Position numbers and translations under genes: made by a program
The notes under the pieces: generated by a model
Seen by the model: only the letters and a program-made list of their open reading frames with translations
Told to the model about the DNA's origin: nothing
The model's database searches: none
Shown here: positions 9,330 to 16,226 of the stretch, piece by piece
Layout of the letters: every line of letters begins with the position of its first letter
How positions within the stretch are numbered: the stretch's first letter is position 1
Origin: Sphingomonas sp.
GTDB lineage: Bacteria > Pseudomonadota > Alphaproteobacteria > Sphingomonadales > Sphingomonadaceae
DNA length: 64,000 bases
Direction: 5' to 3'
Assembly (NCBI RefSeq): GCF_029239295.1
Contig: NZ_JAQZBC010000012.1
Coordinates: 35,151-99,150 of the forward strand

Positions 9330-10400
9330 ATGGCGTTGCTGAACGACGAACAGGTGATGTTGCGCGACATGGCGCGCGAATGGGCCGACAATGAATCGCC
9401 CACCACCGCATTCCGCAAGCTGCGCGATGCAGCACCGGCGCAGGGCTTCGATCCCGAGGCCTGGACCACGATCGGCCAGATGGGCTGGGCGGGGATCCTG
9501 ATCCCCGAAGAGTTTGGCGGCTCCGCATTCGGGTATCTGTCCCTCGGCCTCGTGGTCGAGCAACTTGGCCGCAACTTGGCGGTAAGCCCATTGTCGTCAA
9601 CGGCGGTGGCTGCCAGCGCGATCGCGATGGGATCATCGGACGCAGCGAAATCGTCCTGGCTGGGCAAGCTTGCCAGCGGCGAGGCGGTGGCGACGCTCGC
9701 GATCGACGAGGGGCCGCTGCACACTGGCGTCGAAGTGCTGGCAACGGCTGTCGCCGGTGGCAAATTGAGCGGCACCAAGAAGTTCGTGGCCGAGGGTGAT
9801 GGGGCCGACGTGTTCGTCGTAGCCGCGGCCGACGGCCTGTATGCAGTGGCGAAGGGGGGGGGTGTCACCGTCCATTCGCGCCGCATGGCAGACAGCCGCA
9901 GCCATGCGGACGTCACCTTCGACAACGCGCCGGCGGAAAAGCTGGGTGGAGCGGATCTGACCCAGGCGATTGTTGATCGCGCGACGGCAGTCACCGCGGC
10001 GGAGATGCTGGGCATGGCGGACAGCGCCTTCAACCAGACGCTGGATTACCTGAAGCAGCGTGTTCAGTTCGGTCAGGTTCTGTCGACCTTCCAGGCGCTT
10101 CAGCACCGCATGGCCAAGATGAAGACCGAGGTCGAGCTGATGCGCTCCGCGGTCGAGGGGGCGCTGGAAGCGATCGATGCCGATCGTTCGGACGTGAACC
10201 AGTCCGTCAGCCTCGCCAAGGCCGTCGCGAACGACACGCTTCGTCTGGTCAGCCGCGAGATGGTGCAGCTGCACGGCGGCGTAGGCATGACCGACGAATA
10301 TGATGCCGGCCTGTACCTGAAGCGTTCGGCCGTGCTGGAGACGATGTGGGGCAATGCCAGCTATCATCGCGACCGCTTTGCCCGGCTCAACGGATATTAA
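9330..10400 (+). CDS. acyl-CoA dehydrogenase family protein (smaller partner)
   Basis: A 356-residue acyl-CoA dehydrogenase homologue. It shows the N-terminal helical domain (MALLNDEQVMLRDMAREWA), EEFGGSAFGYLSLGLVVEQLG, and the C-terminal LHGGVGMTDEYDAGLYLKR near residues 312-330. The canonical SEPGAGSD flavin segment seen in the partner gene is replaced by an unrelated stretch (ATLAIDEGPLHTG). This degenerate middle domain is typical of the second subunit of heteromeric acyl-CoA dehydrogenases, so I infer that it pairs with the product of 7993-9213. It has no clear ribosome site; the ATG is preceded by AAAAAAGG. A strong terminator follows directly. Confidence 0.85.
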   Translation: MALLNDEQVMLRDMAREWADNESPTTAFRKLRDAAPAQGFDPEAWTTIGQMGWAGILIPEEFGGSAFGYLSLGLVVEQLGRNLAVSPLSSTAVAASAIAMGSSDAAKSSWLGKLASGEAVATLAIDEGPLHTGVEVLATAVAGGKLSGTKKFVAEGDGADVFVVAAADGLYAVAKGGGVTVHSRRMADSRSHADVTFDNAPAEKLGGADLTQAIVDRATAVTAAEMLGMADSAFNQTLDYLKQRVQFGQVLSTFQALQHRMAKMKTEVELMRSAVEGALEAIDADRSDVNQSVSLAKAVANDTLRLVSREMVQLHGGVGMTDEYDAGLYLKRSAVLETMWGNASYHRDRFARLNGY

Positions 10401-10427
10401 AACGCGTTCCAGTATTGCTGGTATGGA

Positions 10428-10459
10428 AGCGGGTGTTCTTTGCAACACCCGCTTTTTTT
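10428..10459 (+). terminator. rho-independent terminator after the acyl-CoA dehydrogenase pair
   Basis: A perfect 10-bp stem (AGCGGGTGTT at 10428-10437, AACACCCGCT at 10444-10453) with a six-base loop is followed by a seven-base T tract. It ends the acyl-CoA dehydrogenase transcript before the TonB-dependent receptor. Confidence 0.9.
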
Positions 10460-10493
10460 ATGGGGAAGGGGCGCAACGGCTAACCTTTGTCGC

Positions 10494-10522
10494 TTGACGT
10501 AACGGAACGCCCATCGTCTATT
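10494..10522 (+). promoter_or_regulatory. possible sigma-70 type promoter for the TonB-dependent receptor
   Basis: TTGACG at 10494-10499 and TCTATT at 10517-10522 are separated by 17 bases, lying between the terminator and the receptor start. The -35 is good, the -10 is mediocre. Placement after a terminator supports it. Confidence 0.4.
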
Positions 10523-10571
10523 CGATGATACGGTACGGCCCGAATAGAGGCCGACCGCATCAGGGAGAGAG

Positions 10572-13500
10572 ATGATGGCGAAGGCGCTTTTCGTCCGTGG
10601 CACCGCATGTTCGGCGCTCGCGTGGGCTCTTTTATCCGCCGGTACGGCGCACGCTCAGATCGGCGGCGATCCTACCGCGATCCAGTCCGCCCCGTCGGCT
10701 GACGATAGTTCATCGGCTCCCGATATCGTGGTCACCGGTACGCTGATCCGCGGCACGCCTGAGAATTTGGCCGTGCCGGTCGATGTCATCTCGGGCGAGG
10801 AGCTTGCCCGTCAGGGTGCACCGACCGCCGTCGATCTTCTGAAGAATCTGACCGTTGCGAACGGCACCGTGGGTGACGCAAACCAGTTCGATACCCGCGC
10901 GCAAGGGTCGGAAGGCGTGGCATCCGTGAACCTGCGCGGCCTGGGGCCGCAGCGCACGCTCGTGCTGCTCAACGGCAAGCGGATGGTACCCTCGGGTCTT
11001 GGCATCCCGATCGTCGACGTGAACATGTTCCCCAGCGCCGCGATCGGGCGGGTCGAGATCCTGAAGGACGGCGCGGCAGCCACCTATGGCTCGGACGCGA
11101 TCGCCGGCGTCGTCAATTTCATCACCCGCACCGATCAGGAGGGCTTCTTGGTGTCCGGTGATTATCGCTGGATCGATGGATCGAAGGGCGACTACGGCGG
11201 CGCCGTATCTTTCGGGCATAAGCAGGACAACTTCCGAGTCTTCGCTTCTGTCGGGTACCAACGCCGCTCGGAGCTTCGCTTCACCGATCGCGATTTCGCC
11301 GTTCAGCCTTACCCGACGAACCCGCAGGGCGCCTGGACCGGCGGCGGCAGCCCAGGAAACTTCGACTTCAACGGAACTGTCGGTGGGATCAACCTGACGA
11401 CGGACCTTGGATGCGTGGGCCTCGGCGGTTTCCGCAGCGCGCCTGGATCGAACACCGACCGTTGCTTCACGCAATTTGGGCAGTTCGATAATTTGGTCGA
11501 GCCTGAAGAACGCTTCCAGGCCTTCCTCGACACCGAATTCGATGTCGCGCACAACGCCACATTGCGGCTCACCGGATTGTATTCGTTCACCAACACGCGC
11601 GTGACGAGTTCGCCCAGCTATCTTCCCACGCTGCCGCCCTCCACCAACGCGGCGTTCGGCAATGGTTCGCTCTTCGTCATCCCCGGTTACGCTCCGGCAC
11701 TGCGCGACTATTGCGCGCTATATGGGGCGCAGGCAGGCTGCTCCCGGTCGGCGTCGGGTGCGCTCGACAGCGCGGTTGCATTGCCGGTGCTGTTCCGCCC
11801 GTTCCTGCTCGGTGGCAATCCCTTGTTTGAAAACCGGACCAACGATCGCGGGTCTGCCATCTCGAAGCGCGATACCGACGCGATGCGCTTTACCGCCGAC
11901 CTTCATATCGAACTCAGCAGCAATCTCGATTTCACGACGGGCTTCACCTTCAGCGAATATCATCGTGACTATGACGGCACCGACTCCTTTGGCGATCTGC
12001 TGCAGAATGCGATGGCTGGCTTCGGCGGTCCCAATTGCGCCTATGCGTCCACGGCGTCGCGCGCGGGATTGACCCCGGCACAGCTCGCCGGCCTCGCCGG
12101 CACCAACGGCTGTACGTTCTTCAACCCATTCTCGACCGCGATCCCCGCCAACGCAGTCACCGGTATCGTCAATCCAAACTATGCGGGGACGCGCAATCCC
12201 GCCGGGTTCAATCTGGCGCCCGGCGGCGGCCTGATCAACGATCTGGCGACAATCGATCTGTTCTTCCGCACGCCCAACACTCAGGTACGCACTCAGCAAT
12301 ATGTCGGCGACGCCGCGCTGTCGGGACGGACTGGTATCCGGCTGTGGGCTGACCGGGACATCGGCTTCGCCGTGGGTGGTCAGTACCGCAAGAACACGTT
12401 CCAGACCCTTCTGAACAATGATGCGAACATCGCCGTAAACCCGTGCCCGGGCACGCCGCTGAATCCCAACGCCACCTGCAACCCGCAGACCGGCGCGCTC
12501 GGCTTCCTCGGCACCAATCCTCAGCGCACGGCTTCAGCCGACGTCTATGCGCTGTTCGCCGAATTGCAGATCCCGATCATCAACGCGATCAACCTGCAAT
12601 TGTCCGCTCGTTATGAGGATTACCGCGGCAACGTTGGCTCGACCTTTGACCCGCAGGCGCGCTTGAAGATCGAACTCACCGATTGGCTCGGCTTGCGCGG
12701 CGGCATCGGTACCAGTTTCCGCGGTCCGCCGCCGCAGAACCTGTCCGGTTCGGGCGTGTCGCTGCAGGTTATCGGTACCGGCTTCCGCGCCGTCGAGGTG
12801 TTCGGCAATCCCAATCTTCGTCCGGAAAGCGCCACCACCTACAATGGTGGCATCCTCATCGATCGTGGACCGTTCAATGCCAGCCTCGATTACTGGCGCT
12901 ACGACCTGAAGGGACCGATCGAGGCGGAACCGGTATCGGGCCTTTCGAACGCCTTGTTCGGCACCAGCGGGACCGCCAATTGCGGCAACCCGGCCTATGC
13001 GGCGCTTCAATCGCGCTTCACCTTCAATGCTGCGGGCTGCGGCATCAACAACGTCAGCCGCCTGCGCACCCAGGTGTTCAACAGCGCCGACGTGAAGACC
13101 TCCGGCCTTGATCTGAACGCGACCTACCGCGATGAACTCGGGCCGGTCGAACTGACCGTTGGCGGCGCCGCCACTTATGTCATCGACTACAATATCAAGG
13201 ATTTGCTGGTCGAAGGCATCCTGGTCCAGCCGGCGTTCGACGCCGTCGGCAAACTCAATTTCCAGACCACGGCCTATCCCATCCCGCAGTGGCGCGGAAA
13301 CTGGTACGTCCAGGGCGACAGCGGGCCGCACTCGCTGCGCCTGCAGTTCAACTATGTGGACGGCTACACCGATCAGCGCGGGCCGGCAATTTTCGGTCCG
13401 AACCTCGGCGCTCTGGCCGGGGCCTCGGTTACGCGGGGTAAGGAAATCGGGTCGTGGCGCACGTTTGACGCGACCTACCGTCTCGCCCTCGATACCGGGA

Positions 13501-13634
13501 CGACGTTCACGCTGGCAGCGGTGAACATCTTCGATCGCGACCCGCCGTTCGCCCGGCTTGACCCCAACTACGATGGTTTCACCGCGTCGCCCTTGGGCTT
13601 CACCTTGAAGGCAGCGGTATCCCAGGCATTTTGA
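10572..13634 (+). CDS. TonB-dependent receptor
   Basis: A 1020-residue outer-membrane transporter. A signal peptide covers residues 1-28 (cleavage in THAQ). The plug follows with a TonB-box-like DIVVTGTLI near 50-58, then VNLRGLGPQRTLVLLNGKRM and VEILKDGAAATYGSDAIAGVVNF, the standard plug-domain blocks; the rest is a 22-strand beta barrel ending in the aromatic C-terminus SQAF required for Bam-dependent insertion. Large receptors of this subtype are abundant in sphingomonads and import oligosaccharides, aromatics or other nutrients using TonB energy. A Spinster-like MFS gene follows 112 bases later, suggesting that outer- and inner-membrane uptake of one substrate are encoded together. Two consecutive ATGs (10572, 10575) follow a GGGAGAGAG ribosome site. 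Substrate unknown. Confidence 0.92.
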   Translation: MMAKALFVRGTACSALAWALLSAGTAHAQIGGDPTAIQSAPSADDSSSAPDIVVTGTLIRGTPENLAVPVDVISGEELARQGAPTAVDLLKNLTVANGTVGDANQFDTRAQGSEGVASVNLRGLGPQRTLVLLNGKRMVPSGLGIPIVDVNMFPSAAIGRVEILKDGAAATYGSDAIAGVVNFITRTDQEGFLVSGDYRWIDGSKGDYGGAVSFGHKQDNFRVFASVGYQRRSELRFTDRDFAVQPYPTNPQGAWTGGGSPGNFDFNGTVGGINLTTDLGCVGLGGFRSAPGSNTDRCFTQFGQFDNLVEPEERFQAFLDTEFDVAHNATLRLTGLYSFTNTRVTSSPSYLPTLPPSTNAAFGNGSLFVIPGYAPALRDYCALYGAQAGCSRSASGALDSAVALPVLFRPFLLGGNPLFENRTNDRGSAISKRDTDAMRFTADLHIELSSNLDFTTGFTFSEYHRDYDGTDSFGDLLQNAMAGFGGPNCAYASTASRAGLTPAQLAGLAGTNGCTFFNPFSTAIPANAVTGIVNPNYAGTRNPAGFNLAPGGGLINDLATIDLFFRTPNTQVRTQQYVGDAALSGRTGIRLWADRDIGFAVGGQYRKNTFQTLLNNDANIAVNPCPGTPLNPNATCNPQTGALGFLGTNPQRTASADVYALFAELQIPIINAINLQLSARYEDYRGNVGSTFDPQARLKIELTDWLGLRGGIGTSFRGPPPQNLSGSGVSLQVIGTGFRAVEVFGNPNLRPESATTYNGGILIDRGPFNASLDYWRYDLKGPIEAEPVSGLSNALFGTSGTANCGNPAYAALQSRFTFNAAGCGINNVSRLRTQVFNSADVKTSGLDLNATYRDELGPVELTVGGAATYVIDYNIKDLLVEGILVQPAFDAVGKLNFQTTAYPIPQWRGNWYVQGDSGPHSLRLQFNYVDGYTDQRGPAIFGPNLGALAGASVTRGKEIGSWRTFDATYRLALDTGTTFTLAAVNIFDRDPPFARLDPNYDGFTASPLGFTLKAAVSQAF

Positions 13635-13746
13635 CCTATGCGCCGGCGGCTTTGTTGCGAAACATTGCCGTCGGCTGCAAGGCCACTGGTGTATTCCTTT
13701 CGGCGCGTTAAAGGTCGAAGGGCGAAATAAGCTTTAGGAGAGCGAT

Positions 13747-15063
13747 ATGGATGCCAGCACCACATGGGTGCATGATGACCGTGACAAGAAGGCGCTCGGC
13801 CGTCGCGGATGGACGCTGGCACTGCTGACCACGGCCTATTTCTTCAGCTTCATGGACCGGCAGATCCTCGCGATCCTGCTGGAGGCGATCAAGGCGGATC
13901 TCCACCTTTCGGATACTCAGCTCGGGCTTCTCTCCGGCCTCGTATTTGCGATCTTCTATGCAACGCTCGGACTGCCCATTGCGCGGCTTGCCGACCGATC
14001 CAGCCGAAGCAACATCATCGCCATCAGCATTGCCTTCTGGAGCGCGATGACCGCGCTATGCGGCTTCGCCCAGAATTTCCTTCATCTCATGTTTGCCCGC
14101 ATCGGCGTCGGCATCGGGGAGGCCGGCTTCGGACCGCCCAGCCAGTCGATCATCGCTGATCTTTATCCGCCGGAGAAGCGCGCGAGCGCGATGGCGATCT
14201 ACTCGCTGGGCGTTCTGCTCGGCGGTGGCCTTGGCATGGTGATCGGCGGGTTCGTCGCTCACTCTTATGGATGGCGCGTCGCGATGATGGTCGTCGGCCT
14301 GCCGGGTATCGTCCTTGCCGTGATCATGAAGCTGTTCGTCGTCGAGCCACGCCGCGGCCTTGCCGATGGAAAGGTGCCAGCCGCCCCGGCGGACGCGCCG
14401 GTCATCGGCATGTGGCAGGGCATTGCCTCGCTGTGGCACAACCGTGCTGCTTTCCACCTCGTCGCCGCCATCACCATCACCTCGCTCGTCGGCTACGCGG
14501 TGACGGGCTGGGGGCCCAGCTACATGCAGCGGTCGCTGGGAATGACGATCCTCGACGTGTCGAAGTACGTTGCGCTTCCGGCCGCGCTGATTGCTGGTTT
14601 CTCGGCGCTTCTGGGAGGCTGGCTTTGTGACCGCGTCGCAAAGACCAAGGGCATTTATGCTCAAAGCTACGTTGTCGTGGTCCTGAAGCTCGTAGCCTTC
14701 CCGTTCGCGTTGGCCTTCTACTTTGTCGATCACCTCTGGCTGGCGCTGGCCTCGTACTTTGTCGCGGCCATTTTCGCGGGCGCTTACATCGGGCCGACGT
14801 ACGCGATGATCCAGCATCTCGCGCCGCTGCGACTTCGCGCGACCTGGGCGGCACTGACGCTGCTCGCGACGAGCCTACTGGGGCTTGGCATCGGGCCATT
14901 CGCGGTGGGCCAGATCAGCGATCTTCTGCGCCCGACCTATGGTGCCGAGTCGCTCCGCTGGGCCATGTTCTCGGTGGCGATGCTCACGCCTTGGGGCATT
15001 TTCCACTATTGGCGCGCCGGAGTTCTGATGAAGCGTCAGGAAGCAGCCGCCCGGGATGCCTGA
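13747..15063 (+). CDS. MFS transporter, Spinster-like
   Basis: A 438-residue inner-membrane protein with about twelve helices. MDRQILAILLEAIKADL (helix 1, residues 36-52) and ARLADRSSRSNI (motif A, 79-90) are characteristic of the Spinster-like MFS group common in sphingomonads beside TonB-dependent receptors; VGIGEAGFGPPSQSIIADLYPP is also typical. It probably carries an organic acid or lipid-like solute across the inner membrane. TAGGAGAG six bases upstream supports the ATG. It lies 112 bases after the receptor with only an imperfect hairpin between, so partial co-transcription is likely. Confidence 0.88.
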   Translation: MDASTTWVHDDRDKKALGRRGWTLALLTTAYFFSFMDRQILAILLEAIKADLHLSDTQLGLLSGLVFAIFYATLGLPIARLADRSSRSNIIAISIAFWSAMTALCGFAQNFLHLMFARIGVGIGEAGFGPPSQSIIADLYPPEKRASAMAIYSLGVLLGGGLGMVIGGFVAHSYGWRVAMMVVGLPGIVLAVIMKLFVVEPRRGLADGKVPAAPADAPVIGMWQGIASLWHNRAAFHLVAAITITSLVGYAVTGWGPSYMQRSLGMTILDVSKYVALPAALIAGFSALLGGWLCDRVAKTKGIYAQSYVVVVLKLVAFPFALAFYFVDHLWLALASYFVAAIFAGAYIGPTYAMIQHLAPLRLRATWAALTLLATSLLGLGIGPFAVGQISDLLRPTYGAESLRWAMFSVAMLTPWGIFHYWRAGVLMKRQEAAARDA

Positions 15064-15068
15064 TCGGT

Positions 15069-15099
15069 CATTCTGGCGCCGTTCTGCGGCGCCAGAATG
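15069..15099 (+). terminator. strong hairpin after the MFS gene, terminator-like
   Basis: A perfect 13-bp stem pairs 15069-15081 (CATTCTGGCGCCG) with 15087-15099 around a five-base loop, six bases after the MFS stop codon. There is no T tract after it, so it may act as an mRNA 3'-end stabiliser or a rho-assisted terminator. Confidence 0.6.
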
Positions 15100-15223
15100 C
15101 TGCCAAGACAGTCGACCCCTCAGGGACATCGCCACCCATGATAATCAGGGGTGGCAGTTCAGCGTCGCGCAACCTACTTGAGCCTGCGGCATTCTATCTG
15201 AAACGTTGCTCAAGGTTGCCGAC

Positions 15224-15301
15224 ATGAGACAGATTGTTCCGCTCGTTCTCGCCCTGATTCCGCTCGCTGCGGTGGTTGGAGCCTACGTCGCGGTTCCCTG
15301 A
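15224..15301 (+). CDS. possible 25-residue hydrophobic membrane peptide
   Basis: An ATG-initiated frame of 25 codons encodes MRQIVPLVLALIPLAAVVGA and then YVAVP before TGA. A basic N-terminus followed by about 20 apolar residues would make a single transmembrane helix or an uncleaved signal sequence. An AAGG lies eight bases before the start. Tiny single-helix proteins of this kind exist, but frames this short also arise by chance, and I recognise no family. It sits directly before the 37-bp tandem repeat. Confidence 0.3.
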   Translation: MRQIVPLVLALIPLAAVVGAYVAVP

Positions 15302-15328
15302 CCACGTCCACCAGATGTGACCACGATG

Positions 15329-15404
15329 CCCGCTTTCCTTGTGAAAGCGGGCGTCGTCGCGTTGGCACGCTTTCCTTGTGAAAGCGGGCGTCGTCGCGTT
15401 GGCA
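15329..15404. repeat. perfect 37-bp tandem duplication with internal stem-loop
   Basis: The 37 bases at 15331-15367 are repeated without change at 15368-15404. Each unit begins CGCTTTCCTTGTGAAAGCGG, so it contains a hairpin with stem CGCTTTC/GAAAGCG and loop CTTGT; in the first copy flanking bases extend the stem to nine pairs (CCCGCTTTC/GAAAGCGGG, 15329-15351). The rest of the unit is GCGTCGTCGCGTTGGCA. It lies between the MFS gene and ohr. It may be a local replication-slippage duplication of a terminator or of a repeated extragenic element. Confidence 0.85.
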
Positions 15405-15415
15405 CGATGTTTTAC

Positions 15416-15444
15416 TTGCAATCCGGTTGTGCACAACCAAATGT
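15416..15444 (+). promoter_or_regulatory. candidate ohr promoter containing a 14-bp perfect palindrome
   Basis: GGTTGTGCACAACC at 15425-15438 is a perfect inverted repeat, 30 bases before the ohr start. It falls exactly in the 17-base spacer between TTGCAA (15416-15421) and a weak -10 candidate AAATGT (15439-15444). A repressor bound there would block polymerase. ohr genes are commonly controlled by the MarR-type regulator OhrR, but no ohrR gene is present in the window, so the identity of the regulator is inference. Confidence 0.4.
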
Positions 15445-15468
15445 GTTCGTGATTGAACGGAGGTTGGT

Positions 15469-15894
15469 ATGAGCACGTTGTACACGACGAAGGTGACGGC
15501 CGTTGGCGGGCGGAACGGCACTGTCCGCAGTGAGGACGGTGTTCTGGATCTGGTGCTTGCCATGCCCAAGGAACTCGGCGGCAAGGGGGGCGCTACCAAT
15601 CCCGAGCAGCTGTTCGCGGCCGGCTATGCAGCCTGCTTCGAAAACGCCGTTATTCACGTCACGCGCGGCAAGGAAGCGAGTGTCCGCGACAGTGACATCG
15701 AAGTGGTCGGAGACGTCGGCCTTCAGCCCGGCGCTGGCGGTGGATTTGCACTGTCCGTCGCACTTGACGTGACGATCGCGGGCGTCGATCAGGCACAGGC
15801 AGAAGAGATCGTTCAGGCGGCTCACGCTGTATGTCCCTATTCGAACGCGGTGCGCGGCAATGTCGACGTAAAGATCAACGTCTCGACACGATAG
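15469..15894 (+). CDS. ohr: organic hydroperoxide resistance protein (Ohr, OsmC fold)
   Basis: A 141-residue cytosolic thiol peroxidase that reduces organic and fatty-acid hydroperoxides to alcohols, using lipoylated proteins as reductant in the known family members. The catalytic Cys56 (YAACFENAV) and resolving Cys122 (VCPYSNAVRGN) are both present, with the supporting Arg20, as in Ohr rather than OsmC proper. NPEQLFAAGYAACF is the family hallmark. GGAGG sits six bases before the start. The gene appears monocistronic: it is preceded by a structured regulatory region and followed by a GC-rich hairpin. Confidence 0.95.
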   Translation: MSTLYTTKVTAVGGRNGTVRSEDGVLDLVLAMPKELGGKGGATNPEQLFAAGYAACFENAVIHVTRGKEASVRDSDIEVVGDVGLQPGAGGGFALSVALDVTIAGVDQAQAEEIVQAAHAVCPYSNAVRGNVDVKINVSTR

Positions 15895-16226
15895 AACGGA
15901 CGGCGCCGCTCGCAGGCGGCGCCCACCCCGATGGCGCGCACGGGCTCCGGGCCATGTCGGCGGCTCGCTAATGGCCATCGCGTAAGGCGCATCGCTCCCG
16001 GCGGTTATCGAGTGCCGCTCGGGCTCGTCGCAACCGGCGCACGTTACGGCTGCCAGCTGAAACAAATCATTGGCATTTGCGTGAGCGTTGGGGCAGCGGA
16101 CCCCGCGATGTTGCCCCGCCTGTGCGAAACCAATGAAGTAAAGCGAAGTTGTGCCGCCTTGATGCCCAAGGTCGCCCATCGTTGCGCGTCTACTCATCGG
16201 TGCGTTCACGCGGGGCTTTACCGTTG
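15895..16226. other. intergenic region after ohr; one GC hairpin, otherwise no recognisable feature
   Basis: An 8-bp stem (GGCGCCGC 15902-15909 with GCGGCGCC 15916-15923) follows the ohr stop and may terminate it, although there is no T tract. The remaining 300 bases show open frames on both strands but none with family resemblance or a credible ribosome site. Confidence 0.6.

Larger units (their letters stand above)
15064..15468. other. intergenic region upstream of ohr with hairpin, tiny ORF, tandem repeat and palindrome
   Basis: No conventional gene fits in these 405 bases. They hold a strong hairpin just after the MFS gene, a 25-codon reading frame, a perfect 37-bp tandem duplication containing its own stem-loop, and a 14-bp perfect palindrome close to ohr. 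Each is listed separately. Confidence 0.8.

Noticed and set aside
15329..15404. CRISPR array
   Set aside because: Two adjacent copies of one 37-bp unit without spacers; no cas genes in the window.
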